Assembly: GCA_002105175.1 (NCBI GenBank)
Contig: MCGE01000037.1
Span: 342,003 to 406,002, forward strand
DNA from: Absidia repens
Lineage: Eukaryota > Mucoromycota > Mucoromycetes > Mucorales > Cunninghamellaceae
Direction: 5' to 3'
Length of the DNA: 64,000 bases
Of the stretch, positions 45,709-60,718 are shown one piece after another (within the stretch, counting starts at the first letter, position 1; each line of letters opens with the position of its first letter). Under the pieces are notes generated by a model. That model worked only from the letters and a program-made list of their open reading frames with translations. It did not search any database and had not been told where the DNA came from. Both the position numbers and the translations under genes were made by a program.

Positions 45709-45755
45709 ATAAATCGCTTCTTCCAGCCACGACCAATAATCTATCAGAATCTCAA
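45608..45755. promoter_or_regulatory. Compact divergent promoter with a 32-T tract
   Basis: Only 148 bp separate the twinfilin and Rrn10-like start codons. It includes a run of 32 T at 45676-45707. Poly(dA:dT) tracts exclude nucleosomes and are common in yeast divergent promoters, so the tract may serve both genes (inference). Confidence 0.5.
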
Positions 45756-46618
45756 ATGTTTAAGAAAAGCACCCATCCAAAAAACACACTTCAGCACAGA
45801 ATGAATACAAGAAGAAACAATATTACAAAAGTGAAAAGCAGCAACAAAATTCCAAAAATAAAACAAACCCGCAAAGACAAGAACACCAAAAACAATAACA
45901 AGCCCATTCGCACATACGATCAAGCTATCAGAGGAACAAGAGGAAGCAATACCTGCGTTGACGATGAACATCATCCTTCACGTCCTATATTACCAAAAAA
46001 GGTCAGCAAAATATATTTTGACGCCTACAGCAAGCGACCGCGGAAACAAAAGGTTTACGAAAACGAAGGTACAGGGATAATACCGTTAAATAGCCACTTT
46101 TCCAAAACTCACCCAGCTTTTTTGTACAACTAGAAAACAAGGAACCAAACGACCTCCCAACCATGGTAAGAAAACCAAAAATCAACTAATAACAAATTCT
46201 TATATTCTGAAGCTTATTATCGTATCTATATGCACTGTGTAGAAACTGTTAGAAGCGGTACATGGGATATCATCTCACTATGCAAATGAAAATAATCCGG
46301 AGCTTGAAGGCTTACTGGATACACCAGCTTTGCTATGTTTAGGTAAGAAATAATATACGGAAAGGCCATTATTAACGTTTTATATAATTGATAGGTATCC
46401 TCGCTGAAGAGTATACAAGATACTGTACCACTGATTTTATGGAAAAGTTCAACACTGTAACTGCCCCTTTAATTACCATATACCACACGGACCCATTTAG
46501 TAATAGTACCTTAGTAGATATGCAGGCTAGCTCCTCCCCACCCACCCCTCTCTTCGTCATTCATTCTCCTCCTCCCTTTTTATATACTCATATCATTCAT
46601 TCATTCATTACTTTTTGA
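45756..46618 (+). CDS. Rrn10-like protein (putative UAF subunit)
   Basis: Exons 45756-46068, 46134-46165, 46243-46342, 46395-46618; phases agree; 222 aa. The N-terminal half is very basic and Asn/Lys-rich (KIPKIKQTRKDKNTKNNNK). The central part (AVHGISSHYANENNPELEGL, LDTPALLCLGILAEEYTRYC) resembles the helical core of yeast Rrn10, a subunit of the upstream activation factor that recruits Pol I to rDNA, notably the Y-A, then L-TSALL-LG-L-EEY pattern. The C-terminus is Pro/Ser-rich. Similarity is recalled by eye and short, so the family call is tentative. The ATG at 45756 follows the T tract; an ATG further upstream would place Phe-rich T-tract translation in the protein and was rejected. Confidence 0.5.
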
Positions 46619-47404
46619 AATAAAAAAAATTTATAGATTTCTATTTGTCATACAAAATTTGATAGGATATTTGTTTATACAGTTTGTACCGATTATAGGC
46701 TATCCATTATATGTACCATTTCATACTGGTTTGAGTTTAATCTTTCCATGTCATCAGAAGATCAGGTTTTGTGTAATGCTTGGACGCTCAGACCAGACCA
46801 TCATCATTGATCCTTTTCAAATCATTCATTGATCATCAGTGACGAAAAAATTGATCACTCTATCAGACTCCTTACCGCAAAACAAATTGACGTATAATAA
46901 ATCACAATAGCCATTAATTGGTCTTTCATTCTACTTTATACTATTTTGCAAATGATAAAAATGATATGCGTATCATATGACTGATCAATGCTGTCGAGAA
47001 CATTCGTTGGCTTTGTACCTCCATGACAATTACGAGGGAAAATAATTTAATAGGGTTTTACTTTCTATTTCATTTGAATCTTCGTTTTTTCTTCCTCTTT
47101 ACACATTGGAAAGACATGATGCATGCTATATACAATGAGCCTCCTTACTGTAAGGTCAATTAATACTGAAAAATATTGGCACGGGCATTTTCATGCTAGT
47201 AGGGCCTACATGCTTGAAAACAGCTCTGTTTTCAAACACCGATTTGCTTGATCTTTTGCTCATCCTTTTTATTTTTATTTTATTTTCCCGCCTTCCTTTT
47301 TTTTTTTTTTTGAAGTACAATATAATTCTTTGCTATTACCCGCCCATTGTACTTTTCAACGCCACTACCACCAGCACCGCCATCAACCTGCAGCAACCTT
47401 TTGG
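46619..47404. other. Spacer and upstream region of the coiled-coil gene
   Basis: No gene seen. T-rich tract at 47299-47312 and CACCA-rich text just before the chosen ATG. A possible upstream ATG at 47330 in the same frame would add 25 residues of His/Gln-rich text. Confidence 0.4.
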
Positions 47405-49334
47405 ATGACTACCATGACGTCGCTAAGGACAAGAATACAAGACAATTCTCAATTGTACCAAAGGCTGATAAAGGATTTGGCTCAAGAACATGATGTTTCA
47501 ATGAACTATGAAGATATCTCCAATCAATGTGCAGCTCTCTCTGAAAAACTCCAATCGCTGCAAGTTGAATTAAAGTTTCTTGGCCAAACTGCGTAAGTCA
47601 AGCAACGGCTTTCTTCTTTCACTATCTTTACTCACACTCGCTTTTATATTAATATGATAGAAAAAAAGAATATGACGATCTACACAAGGCAAGGCACTTT
47701 TCAGTCAGATCCGCTGCTGCTACTTTGAAAGGGAAAAAGAAGGCTTTGATAGCCAAAGAAGAAGCCGAGTATCAACAAGCGTTTGAAACGGAGCAAAGAG
47801 CTAAACGGAACGTCGATATTGTGTCTTCGGATTTGGCCAATCTTCGTGAAAAAGTAAGCTATTATGAAGCGATTTTGATATTACATTATTTAGACTTTTT
47901 TTTTTCTGGGACTGGGTGGTGGCACAGGAAAAACAACTGAAAGAACAGAAAGATCATTTGAAAAACATCCGTAGTCAATTGGAAGGATTGTTAGACGAGG
48001 TAAGTTTGATATATATTTATAAGAGGATATAAGAAAAAATGAGAAATGTTGCTTACCTATCATGTTAAATTCTTTAGGTGTTTGCTGAACCTGATGGCAC
48101 TCAAGTCTTGGAACCTCAACTTCGTGCTGAGCTACTCAACTACACTGAACAATCTGCTCTCGTAAGTAAAGTCACCTCCTCCCTTCAAACTATAATCTAT
48201 AATGGGAAAGATATTGAATCCAACACTTCCCTTATATGTGCATTCAGGCTACGCGCGATTTACAGCGTTTCCGTGATACTGATCATAATATTGTAAATGC
48301 GCTACGGAACATTGGCAAGGCGAAAGAAATTCTCAAGGTGGCTCTGAACTTTGTCCCCTTTTTTGGAGGTGCGATTATTGATGAGCAACAAATCATGTAC
48401 ATTGAAGGTAAATCAATCCCTTGTCTCACTCTGTGCTTTTGCATTTTAATGACAACTGTTTTTATTTTTTTATTATCATTAATGTTAGCATGTCAACGTA
48501 CTGTGTGGGAATGTCAACGTCGATTAAATATTATTCGGGACATCTTGCCTGAAATCCCTTATCCGAATACATTGGATGTGGTTACCAACAATTACTTACT
48601 TGGGTTAAGGTTTGACGGTGGTTATGTGGATCTATCATGGGAAGGTACAAAGCAAAGAATATATATATATAAACCAAACATAGATTGACCTTGGATTCAA
48701 TTTTATTTATATAGCCAAGGCTAAGCAAGGGTTCGGTGTACTAGCGACAGCGGAGAAGAACGTGAAAAGTGCGATGCAATGGGTACGACATTACTTGCAC
48801 TACTCTGAAGGCGCTATTGAAAGGTTGACGGTAGCTTTGGACACTACAAAGACCTCTTTATACAACGAACGACGACGAATATTTGACCAAACTATATCGG
48901 TAGCTCCCTCAGCATCGCAAGTGATACCAAACGCACCTCATCGACAGGATATACTAGACGACGTGCCACCTCCTGTTTACGAACCGCCTATCCCAGCCAC
49001 CTCCGAACATCCTACACAAAACCCCGAAATTCCAGTGAATAATAACGGTGATAATCTGGGCACCACACCACCCTTTTTGGATATTCCATCACCCACTATG
49101 GATTCAGGCCGACATCTTCGAACCGCCAGTCAATCCTCCTCTGTTTCGAGTATACCTTCTCACCCTCCACCAGCACATCCTCCACAGGTACTGACTCCAC
49201 CAACATCGTCGCCATTAAACAACAATGTCGCACAGCCGCCGACCTATGCTACCGCTGATCGAAACTCACATCCTTCTTATACGACATCCAACTTGAACAA
49301 TCCTTTCCGGTCTTCTCTCCCTCCCTCAAATTAG
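47405..49334 (+). CDS. Coiled-coil (BAR-like) protein with Pro/Ser-rich tail
   Basis: Seven exons: 47405-47592, 47661-47853, 47928-47999, 48078-48161, 48248-48407, 48489-48644, 48715-49334; 490 aa. Residues 1-180 are a long charged helix (LIKDLAQEHDVSMNYEDISN, LSEKLQSLQVELKFLG, ALIAKEEAEYQQAFETEQRA, EKQLKEQKDHLKNIRSQLEG) predicted to be a coiled coil. A second helical part (ATRDLQRFRDTDHNIVNALR, ACQRTVWECQRRLNIIRDIL, AKNVKSAMQWVRHYLH-like) reaches about residue 340. The last 150 residues are disordered and Pro/Ser-rich, ending NNPFRSSLPPSN; NPF is an EH-domain ligand. This layout suggests a membrane-curvature or endocytic adaptor, but no family was recogn­ised. The tail also has PPPVYEPP, a PPxY-like motif. 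Confidence 0.75.
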
Positions 49335-49912
49335 ATTTACGTATTCATTTACATTTATACACCTATTTACGCATACAATTTTAGTTAGTATATAGCTCAC
49401 TTTAGCTTGCTACTTTTAATTTAAATTGAAAGCTTTTTATATATCTTTGAACAAAAATAAACACTCTGTATTTATCTTCCATTTATTTCCAATGAATCAA
49501 TAAAAAATCGTCATTTATATCAAAACAATCGTTGTCGTTATAGCACATTTATCATCAATCGTCTCCACCGTGATCCTCTACGTGATAAGAAACTGGCCAA
49601 ATGTTTGTTGTCAGTTCCTCTGTGGCACAATCTTTTTCATATACTGTATCCTTATTATACTTTTTCACTTTTTCTGTCCGAACCCAATCTCTACACCACT
49701 TTTTGAGCTCTGTGCTACTTTCATGGTTTCAACTCACAGCATCACCATCACCAACAAACGACTATAAAACAATCCCATGATTCATAATGATAAACAAACT
49801 TTTTTTTTTTATTTCAATGTTCTGATTGAATTGTTCAATAATAAATAATAAAACCGCTATTACTGCTAAAACTAAGCTATATACATCCAGTTTATTTTGC
49901 TTGGTGTGAAAG
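49335..49912. other. Convergent 3' spacer
   Basis: Between the coiled-coil gene and SOD1. AATAAA at 49456 and 49498 for the former; AATAAA-type signals on the minus strand near 49840-49855 for the latter. No gene. Confidence 0.5.
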
Positions 49913-50627
49913 TTACTTGGAAACTATAAAAAAGAGAGATCAACTTCCAGACAAGCTTCAAACACTGCTACTTATCGTTTATGTGTCAAACTTACCACCA
50001 ATCACACCACAAGCCCAACGATCACCAGCATTACCAGTCGTCTTGGACAATTCATGAGAGGTCCTGCCGAGGTCATCTTCGTCAGCATGGACAACAACCG
50101 TACGACTAACAAAAAAAAATTTCAACCAACCACCACCACATTTGGTGAATAACTTTACCCTTTTCATTTGATCATGCATCTTATTACCCAATAACAGAGT
50201 GAATGCCAGCCAGTTTGATTTGGTTATCAGTCACCTTCAAGGAAGCGTTGCCATCAGCACCAGCAACAACGTTACCGAGATCACCAACATGGCGAGTTTC
50301 ATCTTCGGGAGCACCATGAGTCTTGCCAAAAGGATTGAAATGAGCACCGGCAGAGATGCAGCCTAATGGCAGTAGTGGTAATAATAAAACGGATAAAAGA
50401 ATATATATATATATATTAGTACCATATACATATCATTGTCGACATTTTCCGAACTATTTACCGTTGGTATTGTCACCAAATTCATGGACATGGAAACCAT
50501 GCTTTCCTGCCGTCAAACCAGAGAGAGACGCTTCCACGGTAGTAGGGGCATTTTCTGATGCTTGAGTGAAGGTAACGGTACCAGTGACCTTGGAATCACC
50601 GCGAACAACACAGACAGCTTTGACCAT
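49913..50627 (-). CDS. SOD1: Cu/Zn superoxide dismutase
   Basis: Cytosolic dismutation of superoxide to H2O2 and O2. Exons 50627-50462, 50362-50188, 50105-49996, 49923-49913; 153 aa, standard. Seen: [36 protein letters not shown] with the copper His pair; the zinc region [17 protein letters not shown] and [29 protein letters not shown] (bridging/active-site); [15 protein letters not shown] with the conserved disulphide Cys and catalytic Arg replaced in position as expected by R in GDRWACG. The last coding exon is 11 nt (V-S-K-stop). The ATG at 50627 fits the family N-terminus; an upstream in-frame ATG would add an unlike leader. Confidence 0.97.
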
Positions 50628-51704
50628 TTTTATATATATTTGTTTGTTGATGAGAATTGAGATTGAAGGATTAAACAAAAAATAAAAATAACAAAAAGTA
50701 GAAAACCGTGTATGCCCACATTTTTGATGCTAAAGTGATGCCCAAAATTCTTTATCAACTCCGCTCCGAGTCAATCAAAAAACTTTCATCGGTATGGGAG
50801 GATCAGCACGTTCCCACATCCCCGGTCAAATGTCAAATTGAAGATTAGCATGGTTTTGCATAAAGTGCATCTGGATTACAGTCCTATTCAATCCATTTGA
50901 CGGGGGGGGGGTGAGTGGATCAACAAATTGGTTGCATTATTTTTTTTTTAAAAAAAACAAAATTCATGCCGCACAAATATATATAATTGCTGCTTTCGCT
51001 TTTTGTATTTCGTACAAAAAAAGAAATCATAAAGAAGTAGCTTGGTCCGGATGAACTTCTCATGACAGTGCCCACCCCCCCTATTCTCCCTTTTTTGAGT
51101 CCAATTTAAGAATTCTGGTTATTACAAAAAGCAACCATCAAAAGCGGCCTTTTATCTGACATAATTAACAAAGCATCAATGAAGAGCACCCTCGATCATT
51201 TGAACGAATGGAATAGTCTATTCCGTTTTTTTTTTTTTTTTTTGCTCGCTATGATAGTGAAGTAAGCAATGAAAAAGACGAAACTGAGTTTTAAATAATA
51301 CGAATTTATTTGAAGCTGCTTTAAAAGGAAGCGGTTGTTTGGCGGGTGGCGTAAATGGAAGAAAGTAACATTTGTTGGCTGGCGAGAGAATTACGTACCA
51401 TTGACGGTGGATGACGAGTGCCGATTATAAATGGTCGGGTTTTGCTGTCTTGAGAAGAGACAAACATGATGCGTGATGAGAAATGGGACCGACCATGGCG
51501 TTACTGTTGAATGGTGCGGGTTTGTATAAAATGAAGAGAGGACCGTCATTCCGTCACCGTTGAATGGTATTGGTTTCCATAATGAGAGTAGAGTTATCTT
51601 GTCGAACATGCTGCATGGTTTATCGATAGTTGTGAATTTTCTTTTTGTAACCTCCCAAAGAAAGAACCACTCAACCCCAGAACCCGAATGACAATGTAGA
51701 ACAA
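50628..51704. other. Spacer, SOD1 upstream region, no gene seen
   Basis: A/T-rich with a G-run at 50902-50910 and T-runs. The open frames at 51391-51800 on the minus strand lie in or next to the R1 copy and have no family match. Confidence 0.4.
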
Positions 51705-52480
51705 TTGAAAGCCCGCCCACGTGAAATATTTATTTTTTCGGCTCTCTTTCTTTTTTTTTTTTTGTTTTTTTTTCCTCTTCGTTTTTTCTTCACCATTCAA
51801 CTTTTATGGGCTCATTTTGGACTTGGATTAGTGTCAGGACTAGTTTAGAAGGGGATTCAGCTCAGGGATTACAAGGTGCATGGGAAACCCTTTCATTTCG
51901 GATTCAAGATTTAGGACCACCCATTAGGTGGGCTTTTTGGAGCCGCCCTCTTTAGCTTAGTTTAGTATTAGTTTGTCCATAGTTTGTACCTATGTTTGAA
52001 TAAAATATGTCTCTTTTTACTTGCTCCAATGAGAAATGTCTTTCTAGTTTCACTCATATCTTGTGCAATAGATCCCTTTTTCACTACCATCACCTCTTTT
52101 GATTAGTGTAAACCGTCATTGTTGTGATTCAATATTGATGCCCCTTTCATTCTTATATTCCCTTGTACAGTATATTAGTTCCCGTTTTACAATTGTACCG
52201 TTAGATTAGAGTTGACCATTTCTCAAATCTCACATTGGTCTTTCTCATGCTTTCTTCAATAGATCATTCCATTGAATCGCTTGTTACAATGAATCCCCCG
52301 CCTTTAGTTTAGTATATATTATACTACTTCAATAAACTATAACTTTTTATTCCCCATCTACTGATCCATTATATAATGAGCAAAACCGTTATTCTAGCTA
52401 TTTTGTATGCGCTCTATCAAACACCTGTTTTTAGTTTACCCATAGAGTTCCGACGATTGACTGGTAATCCTATGGCATCT
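51705..52480 (+). repeat. Dispersed repeat family R1, copy 4
   Basis: Full-length plus copy: GCCCGCCCACGTGAAATATT, CGGCTCTCTTTCTTT, CTTCACCATTCAACTTTTAT, TTAGTGTCAGGACTAGTTTA, CTCAGGGATTACAAGGTGCA, TTAGCTTAGTTTAGTATTAG, TTTGAATAAAATATGTCTC, and the 3' ATTATATAATGAGCA block also found at the end of copy 1. Confidence 0.8.
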
Positions 52481-52504
52481 CATATTAAAGGTACCTTGAA
52501 TTCA

Positions 52505-52585
52505 AAGATGCTGCCCACCAAAGTATGAAATGATGGCGACATCAATAGTCTTTCCGTCAAAGCCTACACTTCATCAACCATTCGT
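52505..52585 (-). repeat. Short dispersed repeat R2, copy 4
   Basis: Minus strand has GAAGTGTAGGCTTTGACGG and CATACTTTGGTGGGCAGCAT. It follows directly after R1 copy 4 but in opposite orientation. Confidence 0.5.
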
Positions 52586-52997
52586 GAAAATCAGTACATT
52601 TATGATTGACTTATGTAGTCACCTCTCTTCATTCGTTAATAGGCAACTTGATCACTACTTTCAAGCCCATTTTTTACTTTTAGTTTTGCTTTTCTCGACA
52701 AGCTGAAGACTGTAATGGAAGCCGAGAAGTGACATACGTCGTCGACCAGCTAATTCAAGCGTAGGACAGATACTGTCGTCCTATCTGTAGAATGTAGAGT
52801 AGGTAGGTGGAAGTGAGTATAGGTGACGGTGGTAATTTAGTTTTTAATAGCGGGACTGCATTTACCAATACTAGTTTTATCAGACTGATTAGTATCACTG
52901 ATCGCTGGTATAAATTGAGCTTTCCCTTGATGCAGTATCTTCATACTTTTGGCTACTGTTAATTCCCACATTTCCCTACCTTTGTTCTGATTTCTTC

Positions 52998-53038
<41 letters not shown>

Positions 53039-53429
53039 CTGTGATAGCTCGGATAGACAGTAGTGGTTAAAGCGATGACTGATCAGGACAGTGGGATGGC
53101 CCAAATGTCCATGGTTAAAGCGTCAGTACTTTTTTTTTTCTGTGGAATTATGAACGCCGACATTGTATGTGGGAGCTCTCCGCCAATGAAAATTTTTTGT
53201 TCATACTTTAAAAAATTACCTGGATCTCTATTTTGCAACTCTTCTTCCCGATTTTTAGCTACTTCAGATAGTGAGGAAGGTAAAACCTGATTCCCATAAC
53301 TGCATACTATGTACCCACTTGAAAACGAATATTCACCCCTTTTGTTTTGTTTTTGAATAGATTTTGTTTTTCGTCTCTACAACAACAGCGTGAAAATCCT
53401 AATCGAGTTATCTGTTATATCCTAAAACA
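52586..53429. promoter_or_regulatory. Upstream region of the ubiquitin-eS31 gene
   Basis: Contains a run of 37 T at 53002-53038. The short open frame 53063-53290 has no family match. A pyrimidine-rich stretch precedes the ATG at 53430. Confidence 0.4.
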
Positions 53430-53921
53430 ATGCAAGTCTTTGTCAAGTCTCTTGCGGGCAACACGCTCGCACTCAATGTCAACAACAACTCCACCATTGC
53501 CGAAGTCAAATCTGTGATTCAAGCTCGTGAAGGTATTCCTTGTGATGCCCAACTTTTGTCTTATGGTGGCAAGTCTTTGGTCGATGGGGGCCTTTTGGAT
53601 TTTGGTGTGCAAGACAATTCGACCCTTCACCTTAATGCCGAATTGTTGGGAGGTGGTAAGAAGCGCAAGAAGAAGACCTACACTACCCCCAAAAAGATCA
53701 AGCACAAGCGCAAGAAGGTCAAGATGGCCATCCTCAAGTTTTACAAGGTCGATGAAGCTGGCAAGATCACCCGTCTCCGCCGTGAATGTCCTACCGCCAC
53801 TTGTGGCGCTGGTGTCTTCATGGCTTGGCACAAGGACCGTCAATACTGTGGCAAGTGTCATTTGACTTATGTTTTCCAAAAGGTAAGAGTATTGATCACA
53901 TATATAACTTGGTTGACTGAC

Positions 53922-53953
<32 letters not shown>

Positions 53954-53976
53954 GAATCTAGGATGAATCTGCTTAA
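53430..53976 (+). CDS. UBI3: Ubiquitin-like / ribosomal protein eS31 (S27a) fusion
   Basis: Exons 53430-53882 and 53962-53976 (last exon DESA-stop); 155 aa. Residues 1-76 are a ubiquitin fold ([22 protein letters not shown]-equivalent [25 protein letters not shown]). Residues 77-155 are eS31: basic [40 protein letters not shown], then a zinc ribbon [24 protein letters not shown]. Normal products are processed after the Gly-Gly to give ubiquitin and the 40S protein. The ubiquitin part is unusually diverged: Lys11, 29, 33 and 63 positions are not Lys, Ile44 is Ser and the LRLRGG end is ELLGGG. Lys6, 27 and 48 remain. It may act only as a chaperone for eS31. Confidence 0.95.
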
Positions 53977-54529
53977 AATACATTTTGTAGGAATAGTATA
54001 TATCTTGTCCCTTTTCCTTCACATTTTAGTTTAGTAATAAGGACGCATATATTACGCTAGTTTTATTTTATTTGTAACTTAAATGATACTGATAATAAAA
54101 ATGTATTCAAAACAATTCCTTCAATGTGTCAATCAAAAATATATCAATGGTGGTGATGTAGGAAAAAGTGGGATGTGGGGATATGGATTTTAAAAAAAAT
54201 GAACGAGAGTTTTGAATGGAGTAAGGTTTGTCATTGACGGCTGATTCGGTGCTGAAGCATAATTTAGGATATTTCCCTTCAAAAAAAAAAAAAAAGGTCA
54301 GTGTTGGATTATGTCATAATTTATTTTACCTTTATCATCGTAGCCAAAGGGATAATATACATGGAAGCGCAGCAGAATACTGTGCTCTTGCCCAAAAACA
54401 TGCTCCTCTTCAGCGGTATTTAAATGCTCCCGGGTCGAACAAAAATCTATTGAAAAAGAGACACTGAAATAGGGAATCAAAGGCCGCATTTCAAATTGTT
54501 CTTTCTCTTTGACATACTTGTTTTTAGCA
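53977..54529. promoter_or_regulatory. Spacer between eS31 and eL42 genes
   Basis: 3' end of the fusion gene (AATAAA at 54096) and eL42 upstream region. Open frames at 54228-54600 have no family match. Confidence 0.45.
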
Positions 54530-55258
54530 ATGGTGAGTTCACTATATAAAGAGATGAAATCATCCATCCATCCATCCATTGTAGCTATAGCCTGTATCAT
54601 CCATCACAGCGACGAAATATTGACGATGTGATCATCACTTTCAACTTTTTTTACACCAAAATGCCAATAAAGCTATCCAACGAAATCAGCTTTTTTTACA
54701 CCTATTTACAAACAACAAAGCAATACAAATTGGATGGAATGGATGGATAGAAGGAAACGGTCAAAAATAATAAAAAAGTGGGAAATATGGGTGAATATGA
54801 TACATATTGACGAAAATTTTTTATTTGCCCTTGCTAGGTTAACATTCCAAAGACCAGAAACACCTATTGTAAGGGTACCAAGTGCCGCAAGCACACCCCT
54901 CACAAGGTCACCCAATACAAAGCTGGTAAGGCCTCTCTCTTCGCTCAAGGTAAGAGACGTTACGACCGTAAGCAATCCGGTTATGGTGGTCAAACTAAGC
55001 CCGTTTTCCACAAGAAGGTAAGGAACACAATATTAAAAAAAATTGCAGGAACGACTGATACTCAATACTCACCTCCCCCGCCTCCCCTTTTCTTTGTTTT
55101 CAAAAAAATAATCGATATAGGCCAAGACTACCAAGAAGATTGTCCTCCGTTTGGAATGTACCAAGTGCAAGTACAAGATGCAACTTCCTATCAAGCGTTG
55201 CAAGCACTTCGAATTGGGTGGTGATAAGAAGACCAAGGGTGCTGCTCTCGTGTTCTAA
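54530..55258 (+). CDS. RPL42: 60S ribosomal protein eL42 (L36a/L44)
   Basis: Exons 54530-54532 (the ATG alone), 54838-55017 and 55121-55258; 106 aa, exactly the family length. Sequence starts [20 protein letters not shown] and ends KTKGAALVF; four Cys in CKGTKC and [13 protein letters not shown] positions form the zinc ribbon (C12, C17, then C72 and C77 roughly). The first intron is 305 nt and directly follows the start codon, an arrangement common for ribosomal protein genes and often used for expression control. Tandem with the ubiquitin-eS31 gene upstream. Confidence 0.97.
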
Positions 55259-55553
55259 ACATCTTACTAGTTTATCATCTTTTACTTCTCCTTTTTTTGT
55301 TTTCTTTGCTCTTTATTTTTATTGAATAAAAACATTGTCACTTTATAAAAAGGATCATCATTTGTGCTTTTCGATTTAGTTGTCATTGCATGCGTAGAGT
55401 GTTTTGTGAATTGATGATTGATGTGATGGGAATGGTGGCCAGACGTTTACTGCCTGGGCTTTTGGCGGAGTTTTGATGCTTTTGTTATTTTTCAAAGCTG
55501 GCAATTTTTTTCTTTTTTTTCTTTTTATTCTCTTTCTTTTATCAAGTACGCCA
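55259..55553. other. Short spacer eL42 to LeuRS
   Basis: AATAAA at 55325 ends eL42. T-rich tract before the LeuRS ATG. No gene. Confidence 0.5.
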
Positions 55554-59237
<3,684 letters not shown>

Positions 59238-59827
59238 TTTAGAACTATTCTTGGATAGCTTACAACATAGATATAGATATAGTAGAAGTTAATGACATAG
59301 ACATATTTTTTAGATGTAGTTTGTTTTCTTTGTTTTTTTTTTTCCCTAATAAAGTCAAGATTAACATTCATGCTATCTGAAAGCCGAATTTGAAATATTG
59401 TTAGCTATGATAGTGGAATTTGATATGGGCATGATGGAAATGGTTATCAGGTATTGGCTATGTGACGAGAATAGCTTGGTGGTGTTTGCGTTGTGTTTGT
59501 TATTCTTTAATATGGTAGAGGATTAGATGCTGGTTTATGCAGAGCTAGTCAGACATCAATTTTATTCAGGTAGTCATTCAAATAAATAAAAAACAAGCTT
59601 GATATCGTCTACCTCAGCAGTTCAAGAAATACATTTATCATATTTTCCTAGTAGATATAGTAAGGACCCACAACGACAATATCAACAGGATAATAAAATT
59701 GCATTGTTATTGTGGGTAATTTTGTTATTATTATGCGTGTATCCATGCTATATCTAGCAACACATCTCTTCTTTTTTTTTTTTTTTTCACGGACTCAAAT
59801 GGACTAGGCTGCGTTCAGTGGGAGAAG
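59238..59827. other. 3' region of LeuRS, no gene seen
   Basis: AATAAA at 59349 (in TAATAAAGTC). Remaining DNA is A/T-rich spacer. Confidence 0.45.
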
Positions 59828-60222
59828 AAAATATTTCACATCCCGCCCACGTGAATTTTTGGCTGAATTTTTATTTATCCATTTTATTTTTTCGCACTCC
59901 CTGTCACTTTTTTGTTTTTTCCTCTTTCTTTTTTCCACCATTCAACTGCTTTGAGGTTGTGGTGATCTTAGAATAGTGTCAGGATTAGTTTAGAAGGGGG
60001 TTTCAACTTAGAGATTACAAAATACATGGGGAAGCCCTTTCATTTTGGATGTAGGAATTGGAAACACCATTTGTTGGGCTTTTTGGAGCCCTCATTAACT
60101 TGGCTTAATCTTAGTTTGTCCATACGTTATATATACATCTAAATAAAATATGTTTATTTTCAATTCTTTCAATGAAAAAATGCCTTACTTGCTATTCTTA
60201 TGGCTTTCACAATTGAAACCGT

Positions 60223-60253
<31 letters not shown>

Positions 60254-60440
60254 GTCCATCACTCTTTTTCGATTAGTGCTAGACGTTATATTCTCAATAT
60301 CAGATGCGTCTCTAGACTTTCTCATGCACTATGCAATATTACTGTCCTCCCCCCATTTTACAATTTTTCCTTTAGTCTAGCGTAGCCTATTCTTCAAATC
60401 ACATGTTATCGCCCTCTTGCTTACTGAGACCTAAAAAGGG
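59828..60440 (+). repeat. Dispersed repeat family R1, copy 5
   Basis: Starts AAATATTTCACATCCCGCCC then ACGTGAA, followed by CCACCATTCAACTGC, AGTGTCAGGATTAGTTTAGA, TTAGAGATTACAAAATACAT, GGGCTTTTTGGAGCCCTCAT, CTAAATAAAATATG. Slightly more diverged than copies 1, 2 and 4. Confidence 0.75.
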
Positions 60441-60718
60441 ATATCATGTCTACTAAATGAGCACCTTTTTTTTTCTTTCCCCCCAAAAAAACAATAAGGA
60501 TTGACGACGGCATTGTATTTTTATTTTTATTTTTATTATATCATATACGATTGTATTGAATAGATTGGGGAGGGGGATATAAAAGGGTTGGTTATGTGTA
60601 TCTATGATAAGGATAAGAGCTAAAATGGAGCGACAAATACGCATAGAGTAGAAATTTGAAACATATATATAAGAATCAATATAAGGGATAATACAATAAA
60701 CTAAATAATGATAATAAA

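Noticed and set aside
53415..53879. 154-codon minus-strand open frame
   Set aside because: It is antisense to the ubiquitin-eS31 exon.
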